NCBI RefSeq assembly: GCF_000002235.5
Contig: NW_022145613.1
Coordinates: 15,143,883 to 15,207,882 of the forward strand
Direction of reading: 5' to 3'
Origin: Strongylocentrotus purpuratus
Lineage: Eukaryota > Echinodermata > Echinoidea > Camarodonta > Strongylocentrotidae
DNA length: 64,000 bases
Shown here: positions 26,121-36,800 of the stretch, piece by piece
Layout: each line of letters begins with the position of its first letter
How positions within the stretch are numbered: position 1 is the first letter of the stretch
Made by a program: the position numbers and the translations under genes
Notes under the pieces: model-generated
Told to the model about the DNA's origin: nothing
The model's input: the letters and a program-made list of their open reading frames with translations, nothing else
The model's database searches: none

Positions 26121-26938
26121 CAGGCGCGGATCCAGAATTTCTTAGGGGGGGGGGGATTTGAAATTATGCAAGCCAAATATTGGTACGTAATGGTGACCCA
26201 GCAGTGGCGAAATGAGCAAAAACGTGTTATTGTTGATGTTGTTGTTGGTGTTTTTTTTTTTTTTTTTTTTTTTTGAGGGGGGGGGGGGGGGGGTAGAAAC
26301 GATCAACGTAACGTAAATTAGCGTGGGGTCTAGGGTCGAAGCCCCGGCGGGGGTCAAGGGGAGGAGCACACAGAAGCTCAGGGAAAATAGGCTTTTAATT
26401 ACGGTCAGATGAACACATTTTGACTCCTCATTATTTTGTGACAAAGGCAGGTCACTATTCTTTTTTCCTTATTTAGGAACACTCATAAAAAAATCTAGGA
26501 AAATCATGTCATTTTAGTAATATTTGTAAATCACCGGTATCGAATTAGAAATAAACCACGTTTGAATTATATTTTGGGGGCATCTGTCACCCCCTTCCCC
26601 AAGCCCAACCCCCCCCCCCATCAGTGCGACAGTGCCCCCCCCCCCAATCTACACCTTAACTATCTTCTTTCTCTTTTTTTCTTTCCCTTTATCTCCTCTT
26701 TTTCCTTTCCCTCCTCTTTTTCCTTTCCCTTTCCTTCCTTCTCTCTTATTTTGTGATGGGGGGGGGGGGGGGAGGGGGAGGTAACAGCTGGGAGGCAAGG
26801 CCCTTTTGCCGCCCGATCTCCTTTCCCCCTTTCTTTTCTTCTTCCTCTTCTTTCTTTCCCTTCTTTCTCTCTCTCTCTCTCTCTTTTTGCGGGAGGGGGG
26901 GGGGGCGGCAAAGTCCGTTCGCCCTGGATCCGCGCCTG
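26121..26938. mobile_element. hAT-type element with exact 15-bp terminal inverted repeats
   Basis: CAGGCGCGGATCCAG at 26121-26135 recurs exactly inverted at 26924-26938. The flanks TCCACACT and TCCGCACT match at seven of eight positions, consistent with an 8-bp hAT duplication. G runs sit just inside both ends. The interior (T20 run, polypyrimidine and poly-C stretches) has no transposase; open frames in it are simple-sequence artefacts. Confidence 0.75.
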
Positions 26939-26944
26939 TCCGCA

Positions 26945-27640
26945 CTCATTGAGTCATCTCTTTTGCTTTGTACAACTAATACATTTCCTAATTATGAGCA
27001 GCACAGCTCATTACGACAATCGTGTCTAATGTTTATGAACTTGTTTTCCATTTTAATTGGTAAATTGATATTTAAATGTATTAATACATGTATGTATTTA
27101 CATACATGTAGGAGCATCAGCTATCATGGCTTCAAGAAATCATGACACCCAGGTTGCGGGACGTGGACCCTGCTCCTGTGCAACCCACAAAATATGATAA
27201 AAATAACATATAATTATAGAATGTTGTACTGTAAAACATCATCATAAGAGAAAAGAGGTGGAGAGGAGGAGGGAGGGACAGAAAGTGTGAGAGAGAAACA
27301 GAGGGGATGAAGGAGAGACGAAGGGAGAAAGAGGAAGAGGCAGAGAGAGCAAAGAGAGAGAGAGGGAGAGAGATACAGACAGAGAGACAGGGGGTGGGAG
27401 TGAAATAGAAATAGAGAGAAAAGACCAGAACTGAAGAAGAAAAGGAAAATCTGAAAGTAGCAAGTTCAGATAGAGAAAAGGGATGAGAGAGTGAGAGGAA
27501 GGATAAAAGTACATGCAACATCAAAATATGAATGAATGGAAGAACCTGCTGTGCCAATCATCATGACAATTAATATTGCACATAATTAATCTCCTCCATT
27601 AGATTATGATTTTCATTTCGCCAATGCTAATTATAACACC
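26945..27640. other. Non-genic DNA with a purine-rich tract
   Basis: 27243-27510 is degenerate GAGA-rich sequence on this strand, the source of the Ser/Leu/Phe - strand frames. Elsewhere AT-rich; ACATGTATGTATTTACATACATGTA near 27086 is a palindromic TACATGTA-type word cluster. Confidence 0.5.
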
Positions 27641-27699
27641 AATGACTGAGCTGGCGAGGCACGCGCAGTTGAACTTTCCATGAACTCAAATCATGCCGC

Positions 27700-28060
27700 A
27701 ATGCGCATAACTTGGCTTGCTTTCCCACGGTCATTAAACTTGCCGGTATTATCCGAAACCCGAAAAACCTAACCGAGGAATCGTTCGGAAAACCGAGGAG
27801 TCGAACGGAAGAGCAAAGTAGCCGCCCAAGTCAAACTAAGGTCAAGCTGATTTACGCATCAATTTTCTGATTGGATCAGCGCCCGGGGGCGTTACTTGGG
27901 ATTTTTTTTGCTAGATTGATCACCCAATGGGTGCTCGTAAACTCATTGTACATGGATAAACGATATATTTGCTTCGTGGGGCAGTAGGGCCAGGAGCGCG
28001 ACGCTGGTCCAGATCGTCCGCATAAACGAGGATCGTCTCTGTAAACGCAGCCAGACGTGT
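27700..28060 (+). promoter_or_regulatory. Possible promoter region of the SLC35F-like gene
   Basis: Composition shifts here to CpG-bearing sequence unlike the AT-rich flanks. Two CCAAT-box cores in opposite orientation (ATTGG near 27873, CCAAT near 27923) and a tandem 20-bp duplication containing CCGAGGA lie within 250 bp. It sits about 2 kb upstream of the first coding exon on the same strand. No TATA box or start site can be fixed by eye, so this is a location hypothesis only. Confidence 0.22.
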
Positions 28061-28192
28061 CCTAAAAAATAAAGATTATCCTATTCAGGGACAATTCTTA
28101 TATCCGTTCTACGGATTCTTCGATGATGCTTGTTGATTGTTACACTCATTTTCTTCATTTCAGCCTGAAGAGTATGCTCTACGCATTCATAC

Positions 28193-28985
28193 TAAGGCTG
28201 TGCATAACCGTGTAATGAGGTATTCGAGTACACTCCCAGGCTTACAGGCGAATACTCGAATATTCGGACGCCATGTTAATTTTTGATTGTTTTTATAATT
28301 TTTTTTGTGGATTTTTTTTGCCACCACCATACTATGGGAGAAGTATCAGAAGTCCGTCTCCGAAAACTTAAACAATTTTACTTCGAGTTGCAGTTGAAGG
28401 CGCCGATTTAATAATAATAGTAAATATATGCTGTTTTTAAAACCAAAGATGACAGAATAATCCATTTTCCTCCTGGTCCAAACAGAAATCCGTACATTTG
28501 ACCTGGACATTGGCGCCCGAGTATAGAGTACCGAAGCAGTGACGTCATGAAAATCTATTTTTAGAATTTCTCAATTTTTTTCTTAATTTTCTGAAAGAGC
28601 ATCAAAAATAATGTCCTAATATCGAAAACCAATTGAATATGTTAAGTATTGGCTGAGATATGACCATCTGAGCGTTATATGCTCTGGCTCCTAACCATTA
28701 GGAGCCAGAGGATATAACACTGAGTTCCCATAGGACATACAGGGTATATTTATTCAGATGGTCATATCTCAGCCAATACTTAACATACTGTATATTCAAT
28801 TGGTTTTCGACATTTGAACATTATTTTCGATGCTCTTTCGGAAAATGAAGAAAAAGTTGAGAAATTCTAAAATTAGATTTTTGATGAAGTCACACTTCAC
28901 CACTCTATTCAAGTACGAGAAATCGTACTCGAGTTGTTGTTAAGAGTGCGAATACTTGAGTATTCGACTACTCGTCGCAGCCTTA
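28193..28985. mobile_element. Non-autonomous hAT element, copy 1, carrying an internal foldback
   Basis: Begins TAAGGCTGTGCA and ends with CGTCGCAGCCTTA. Flanks ATTCATAC (28185-28192) and ATTCATAT (28986-28993) match at seven of eight positions, an hAT-type duplication with one later change. The left ~320 bp and right ~75 bp match the 35.7-kb copy. The middle instead holds a long inverted repeat (28536-28906). No coding capacity. It lies upstream of the SLC35F coding exons. Confidence 0.82.
28536..28906. repeat. Long imperfect inverted repeat inside the hAT copy
   Basis: The arms run from about 28536-28692 and 28699-28906 and fold on GGCTCCTAACCATTAGGAGCC. Matching blocks include AAAGAGCATC, CGAAAACCAATTGAAT and GTTAAGTATTGGCTGAGATA, each present in inverted form. 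The right arm carries a few extra insertions. It is absent from the related copy at 35.7 kb, so it was gained or lost separately. Confidence 0.8.
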
Positions 28986-29815
28986 ATTCATATGCAATTC
29001 AACTTCAGTAGGCCCTACACTCAAAGAAATAAACGACTTTGAAATCATGACCATTATTTGCACCGTTGTTGAAAATTTATTCGATTTTTGGTACGTTTTA
29101 TTTGTGTGTAGTAGGGTACTCTCCAAGCGAGAGTAGCTAGCCCAGTAGGCTGGGCACACTTGTGAACTATAGGCATAGCGACGTAAAAATGTGTTTTGAT
29201 CAATATGGAATTTATTGAAATTTCAACAAAGGATGAAATGTGAGGGGGTGACATCACATCTAGAAACCAAGTTGCCAATTTGACTCTCAGATTTGTAGTA
29301 TGTCATGAAAAATTATGGATTTTAAAACTCATAAATCTTTTCATCTCAATTTTCTCATATCAATCTCGTTTTAATGAAAAAAAATATAAGAAAAACAAAT
29401 TAGGGAAAGTTTGATCAATGACAATATCTAATGAATAATAGGAAAGTTATGCAATTTTGAAGTTGTCATCAGTGAAACACAAATTGGCAAAACAGATGTA
29501 TCTTTCAACCCCTCCCCCCTCCAATTTGCTCCTCATTAACTAATGGTGAGATATGTTTCATACAGGGGTTGTATAAAAACGGAAGATTTATTTGTGCAGA
29601 GGACAAATGACATTTTAGTGTGTGTGTCATCATAATTTTGTATAGTTTTAAGAATATATGCGAAAAAAATCTCTTCTAGTACGTGATAAACTACAGAGAA
29701 TAAATATTCTCTCCAAATACAGTTTTATCAGAAGAACTCACCTGAGCTGAGAACATTTTGTCATTTTATTGCTTTTGAAAAATAGTTTCATTTGTTCTTT
29801 CCTTGTCCTTTACAG

Positions 29816-30005
29816 CTCCATGGTCAAGATACTGACTGAAGTAATACCTCAATTGTGATTTGGTTTGTGGAAACAGTTAGCAAGCACAGTAAGCAGATTA
29901 ATTTGATCCCGGCGTGAGTCAAATAAAGCCAGGGACAAGTGCCTTTGCAGGACTTCTCGAGAGTAACGTTTTCCTGAGAAATAAGGCTTAGCAGGCTATT
30001 CCACC
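29816..30005 (+). other. Probable 5' UTR of the SLC35F-like gene, with a 12-codon upstream ORF
   Basis: A strong acceptor (pyrimidine run then TTTACAG) ends at 29815, so an untranslated leader exon probably begins here and runs into coding exon 1. An upstream ATG at 29820 opens a 12-codon ORF that stops with TGA at 29856-29858, well before the main start. Transcript data are needed to know whether the leader really begins here. The first exon and promoter lie further upstream. Confidence 0.5.
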
Positions 30006-30282
30006 ATGGACATTGAGAACCAGCCAAACACCGACCAGCAAGACTCGGCAGCAACAGAAGCTCCAGCGAGCGAGATGGAAGGTACTCCGGTGGAAGATAC
30101 TCGAGTGGAAGACAAAGTGATGGTTGTGAATGAGGAAGGGGCGACTCCAGATGAAGGGGAGGAAGCAGCAGAAAAAGACCCTATGCTCTCCCCGCCTCCC
30201 GAATATCATCTCGTGGTTGGGGATCAAGCAGCAGAAGTGCAGAAGGAAGGAGCAACAAAACAAAATGGAGTCCATCCAACAG
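30006..30282 (+). CDS. SLC35F-like coding exon 1 (acidic N-terminal tail)
   Basis: Encodes residues 1-92 plus one base of codon 93. It opens at CCACCATGG and is rich in Glu, Asp, Pro and Gln, with no hydrophobic segment, consistent with the cytosolic N-terminal tail of this family. The donor is AG|GTAAAT at 30283. The last base (G) joins CT of exon 2 to form GCT (Ala). Confidence 0.82.
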
Positions 30283-33200
30283 GTAAATCAGGCCTAATAA
30301 TTACCAGATTTAATTCAGTTTCCCTATTTTTTTATTTTTTTCTTCTTTTCTTCTTCCCAATTTTATCCCAATTTTTTTGATTTTCCCTTATTTTCTCTAT
30401 TCTTCCCTATTTTCCCCCAATTTTCTTACTCTAAAGGGGGGAATGTTGTTCGATGCCATGTTTTCCCTGCAAATTCTCTTCTTTATTTTTTACACAAGGG
30501 GGGCGTGGTAGAGGGAAAAAAAACTTTGGATACAAACTGGTATACATTTTTTACACATAATTATACATGTAGGTGGTTTGATAATGTGCTCCAGCATCAC
30601 TGGATGTTAGGTTTTTATTTCGTTAAAGATATAGGGTTAGGGCTTGGATTGTGAATGAGTTTAAGGTTTGATTCAGGGTTAGTTTTTAAGATTCAGACTC
30701 ATCATCAGGCCCTGGGTTTCCACAACTGAGTAACTGTATATTGTAACAAGCAGTACAGTTACTATAATATGGAGTGCAACCTTTTGCATAGCCTTTAATA
30801 CCAATAAGTTCTTTAATCACAACTGGAGAATAATCCTTGACAATGAATAAGAGTTCAGAGTTATTGGCCCAGGCCCTTTGGACTTGGAATGTGAGGATGA
30901 TAATGAATAGGGTACTTATCTCCATTGTCAGCATGTAGTGTCCTGCTGTGAAGCAACAGTGTCTTGGCTATTGGTCAAGCTTTGGTGGGCTCAGGCTGTA
31001 TGTGCTAATGGTGGGTGGCTTGCAGCTCAAAATACACAAAGTTAATCAAATTCTCGCTACCCCAAATGGCGATTCTGCCGAGATCCGGGGAAAATCCTGA
31101 AAACGCGCATTGCATTATGGGATAGCTTTTCGGCATTACAGCTTCCTGTGCCGTCCTCCACAACAACACAGCGTCGCTTTCGCTCGGAAAGTTCGTGATC
31201 ACAACCCTCTCTTTCACGGTAGAGTTTAACGGCCTTTTGTGCTAAAGTCACTAATTCTGCCCGAAGCTTTCCATTGCATGGTATTCCTCTGTCCGTTAAG
31301 ATTTTTTTAAGTTCCGAAACTGTTTTTTTATCCATTTTGTGGTCGACGAGAAATACATGAACTGAGTGTTGTCTCTACACTGTTTACTGTATCGTCTGCT
31401 CGTGATTGTGACGCTGGTCGCTACATGCACAATTTTAAGACAATTATTTTTTTTTTACTTTTAGATTAACAGAAAAAAAACATGAATAAAAATAAAATCT
31501 TTCCTGTAAACTATTTTTTGCTTTTTATTGTATATTCAAATTGAATAAAAACAAACTAAATTTAATGCATATATTATAATCTGTACAAATTACACTGATT
31601 GGCATCGATTTTAGCGTGCGTGAAAACTCTGCACAGCAAACACAGGCGCTAGCGCCAGCGGGATGGGACTCTATACCGGAAGTTGTAGTGACGACCCGAG
31701 AGAGTGAAAATTACCTCGTCTCGCGAATTTCGAGATTTTCGTACCTATTTAGGGTAGCGAGAATTCAACCACTCATGTATCTCACTAAAACAATACATCT
31801 GACATCTGGAACTAACATATCACTCTGTTGAAAAACGAGAGCAAACCGATACGAAAAAGCACTGGGGTGCGGACGTGGGGGTACTATACATGACCGTGTG
31901 GGCTATCCTCCCTCTCTCTCACATGGTGCATCTGCAAGCCTACTGTATATCTACATCACCATGCAAGCCGATATTTACAAGCAGCATCTAAAATTATATT
32001 TGTTGTCAATTTATGTTCACACTGAATTCAATAATACTTGGTAGTGTAAGGAACACCGGGTCTTTTACACCGGGTATTTTAACACATTCTGCTACACGTG
32101 GACCAAAGGAATTTGAATTTTGTTGTAATTTGTATTAAATGTTTATGTGTACTCTCAGCTGATAGCGATCAAGACCACCCACCCTCCAAACCGCCCTCCA
32201 CCTGCTGCCTGTCTTACGGGACCGCCCGCAAGCTACTCATCGGCGTGACCATCGGTCTCAGCGTCGCCATCTCGTGGGTGGCTGCGACTCAGTTCATGAA
32301 GGCGATGTACTCGGCGGATAACTTTGATGCTCCGTACTTCATCATCTGGTTCTCGACGAGTTGGATGGTGGTGTGTTACCCTATCTACATCATTGGCTCC
32401 CTGGTAATCTTCAAGGATCAGAGGAATGCTGGCTGGGCCGGCGTCAAAGAGCTATTCAAGTAAGCCCTTTACACTGTAGTACAGCAAAACCTGCTTGAGA
32501 GTCCACCTGTATAGAAAGACCACATTTTGTGTTTCCCTCGAAACCTTTACTACAGGAACCTGCACACAAAGACCACCTGTCGATAAATACTGTTTTTCTT
32601 GTCTCCCTTGAGCAGTCATTGTATATATATATATACCAGTTTCACTAAACATCCAATTAACCCTGTAACTGATCGTCGGATCGTTGCCCGATCGTTGGCC
32701 GATCTGGTGAAATCGGATAATAAATTCTGATCGCAGATCAATGACAATGATCGGCCCAAAACTTGAACATTTTCGGCATAAAAAAAATAATTAGAAAATC
32801 TTTCCTTTTTTGTTTGTTGCCGATACCGATCAAAGGTGCGAGGGTGTTGCTCTAATCTTCCGATCTGATCAAAGCCCCAACTTACAGGATCTAATGCTTG
32901 ATATCTCCTGAATGTGCCAACATGTATAGAGTTCTGGGTAGGATCTTATGAAGCCCTCCGAGAACAAGGTCGCAAATAGTCCATTGATGTTCAATAGCAA
33001 ACTTACAAAAGTAAGTTTGCAACATCCCTTTGAAATGTGTGTATACCTATATTTTAATTGGATAGCCATAAACTTAGACTTGCTTCAGCTTTGCAAGACG
33101 CTGCCATGTGTAAGAAACAAATGTGTCCTGATCAAGGGAAATATAATTTGTTCTCTTCTTTGAAATAGTGATACTTTTCTTCATCACTAGAGCGCATTTT

Positions 33201-33822
33201 GGATTTAAACAAAACAAAACAAAAAAATATCATAGTGCTCTTTTTCATTACTCCAGTGATCTATGGGAACTCTTAAGAATTAAATTGTTGACCTGTCCCT
33301 AACATCTTTTTGTTTTCTTTCCTCAGGGACGACCAGCAAATATATGGACCGAGAGGCATGACCGTATGGACCTTTCTAAAACTGACCGGTCCTTTCTGTG
33401 CCCTTTGGATGATCACAAACTATATGTACGCTGCCGCTCTCAAGTTCAAGTCGCCGACGGACGTGACTGCCATCTTCGTCACCAATACAGCCTTCATCTA
33501 TATCTTCTCATGGATTTGGCTGGAAGAACTACTCATCCTTCTACCTGCTAGGGTGAGTTCCCCTTCCTCTTTCTCCTCCCTCGCCCATTCTCCCTCTCCC
33601 CTCATTTTCTTTCCTTCGTTTTTGTCTTTTTTGCCTTCTCCATACCACTTCTGGAAATGTCTTTTGAGTCAAATGATCCAGATCATAAACATTTCGGACC
33701 CGTAACTTTCAAGTTTCCACAGATCTTTAAAACATTAATCCTATTTGAATATTTCATATATAAACACTTTCAAAGTGTGGAAGGGGCTTAATTAATTATT
33801 ATTTTTATTTATTTATTTTTTA

Positions 33823-33867
<45 letters not shown>

Positions 33868-36800
33868 TTTTTTTTGGGGGTGGGGGGGGGGGGGGGTGGG
33901 GTAAACCAATAAAACTTCCACCTGTGTACCACGGCAAGCAGCATTGGTGCATAGCTGAGTATCAATTAACTTTTATCAGGACTTATCCACTATTTTTCTC
34001 TGTTGGTTTTTACAAATAGTTGGAAAAATCTCCCACATTTTCTGCTCATGTGCAGATTTCATCTCTGAACCGGCTTATCTTTTCATATCCAAAAGTTATT
34101 CAAGCTACAGATAGAATAGAATAGAATTCATTGACTCTTGCGACCCTTTCTGGGGTATGAAAGTAACACATTTACATGTCATTATAATGATTCATAATAA
34201 AGAATACAAACAGCATAATAATACACAGAATCAGAATACAACAAAACAACAGTTCAAATCTAATGTATAACGACAAATAGGAACGATCTAAATCTAGGCT
34301 ATGCTAAACATAAATACAATATTTAAACAATATGGCAAGTAAACATGAAAAGTGGAGAATTCCACATGAGCAATATAAACACACACAAAAAAAAAAAATC
34401 TACATAATTGTCCTTATTATCTAAAAAATTTTGTACATGAAAGTGAGATGTGATTGGCTTGTTAAGATTTATTCAGACTAACAAAATACGGCATAATTGT
34501 CCCTAGAAAGATAAACCTAAATCACTCTTTGCTTTCCTGATAATAATCAGAAAACCATTTCTTTTTCTAAAATTAAGATGGATTTCTATCATAATTTTAT
34601 GAAGGTTTCCCATTCTACACTATTTTTTTCAATGGTATGGCAGTGGGGAATACATTTCTTGTCTACTTTTGATGACTGCCATTGTGCCCTGCCCTAATTA
34701 AATTAAATTTTCACCTTTCTCCCATTTTGTCTTCAGCTGTGCTCAGTGATTCTATCCATTGTGGGTACAGTGTTGATGATGGCAGCAGATGGGTTTGGAG
34801 GAGGAAGTGTGATTGGTGTTCTCTTAGCTCTGGGTGCAGCCATTGGAGCAGCTCTCTACAAGGTTGGTCCTACGTAGGCAAGAATCACCATGCTTGCACT
34901 GCGCAACCTTGATTAATATTTCTTTTGATTTTAAAATGGTGGTATTGGTATATCTATGTTTTGAGCTGACAGTGTTTAAAGGGATCCGGTAACTTTGTCT
35001 CAGATTCTGAAACAAAATCCTGGATTTAGCTCACGCTGCAATGATTATTATAAACCCTTAGGTCAGTCAGAAACCCCATGACTTTAACATGTCTGATTAT
35101 CAAGATATTTATGATTGGAAATCGAAACCAAATTTGGTAACCAAATAACGGTTTTCATAAAACTATAGTCTATTGAGGAAAATGAGTAAGGTAAAACCGG
35201 CCACTCGAAGATTTTTACTTTTTTGAGGCACTTCTTGATCATTTTGAAGCTCAATTTTTTTATGGCTTCAATATCACAGACACTGATAACACCTAGGGCC
35301 ATGCATCTCAGATTTAACATTGTTAAACGATGCCTGTAAATCTCTCAATTATGTGTAGTGATAGCAAATCTCTTCATATATACTGCAGGACTCATTTGGT
35401 CGTTCTGTAGGCTGACAAAAGTGCTGACCTGCACATCAACTCGCATCCCTCCAATTTTTCTTATTTTCTTATTTTTCTTGTAGGTTCTGTTCAAGCGATT
35501 CCTAGGTGATGCCACATATGGACAGGTGTCCTTGTTCCTCACCATGCTTGCCCTGCTCAACCTGGTCCTCCTCTGGCCCATCATGCTAGGCCTTTACTAC
35601 GGCAAGAGGGAGACGCTGGACTGGAATAACTTGCCCTGGGCATTCCTCTGCGGGACATCGGCTCTCGGCATAGGTAAGTTGGGAAAATGTAACATTATGC
35701 CTCAGTCACACCTTTGAGTACATGGCTTGCGTTAGGGCTGTGCACAACAGTGTAATGAGGTACCCGAGTACACTCCCAGGCTCACAGGCGAATACTCGAA
35801 TATTCGGACGCCATGGTTTTTTATAATTTTTTTGAATTTTTTTGAATTTTTTTGATTTTTTTTGAATTTTTGGATTTTTGGATTTTTTGGATTTTTTTTC
35901 TTTTTTTGCCACTACCATACCACTCGGCAGTTTCTCAGGTCCCTCGCTGAAAATGCATGCAACTTTACTTTGAGTTGCAGTTGAAGGCGCCGATTTAATA
36001 AGAATAATAACAGTAAACAATGCTGTTTTAAAAACCAAAGATGGCAGAATAATCCATTTTCCTCCAAGTCCAAACAGAAATCTGGACATTTGGTCCCAGT
36101 TTCTGAAAGGTGAGTTTGACAGTGCTTGAGTTGGGAAACATTTTTACCGACGGTACCATGCCAGCGAACGCCGCTCTCCCTGGCACGGGTAAGCGCTGGC
36201 CTGGACATTTTTTTTTTTTTTTATTTTTTTTTTAAATTTTTTTTTTTTTTTTGCGGCCGAATATTCGGGTACAAGAAATCGTACCCGAGTAGTTGTCAAC
36301 CGTGCGGGTACTCGAGCATACGACTACCCGTCGCAGCCTTAGCTTGCGTATTGCGTAACATTTATTCCTATTTCTTGATATCGGGAAATGATATTCTGTT
36401 GTAAAGCAATGATAATTCTTGATATCAAGAATTCATTTCTCGATATCAAGAATTCAATTCTTGGTATCAAGAAATAGGAATAAATGTTAAAACTGCTTGC
36501 CATAAATACGCAGCAATACAAAGCCAAATACGCAAAGGTGTGACTGAGGCATTAAGCCCATTTACACAGCCCAAAAAACACCATTTTGAAAATTCATCAA
36601 TATTTTTTTTTACTGCCTATTGCACTACTGTAAATACCCACTTAAACCTGTCGGTACTTGCTCATTCCGATTTTTGGGTGAATAGTGCGAGGAAAATCAG
36701 TGATTTCTGATTGCAATGTAAAGGCAGCTATTGTTTTATGTTATACACTATTGATTGAAGGGGCATGGGCAGTATACCCATTGCATACAATTATATTTCA

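Noticed and set aside
27132..27557. 141-codon Ser/Phe-rich membrane protein
   Set aside because: It is the antisense translation of a GA-rich tract.
30686..30934. 82-codon - strand frame with a signal-peptide-like start
   Set aside because: It has a hydrophobic N-terminus but no domain, no supported splice sites and unremarkable composition within intron 1.
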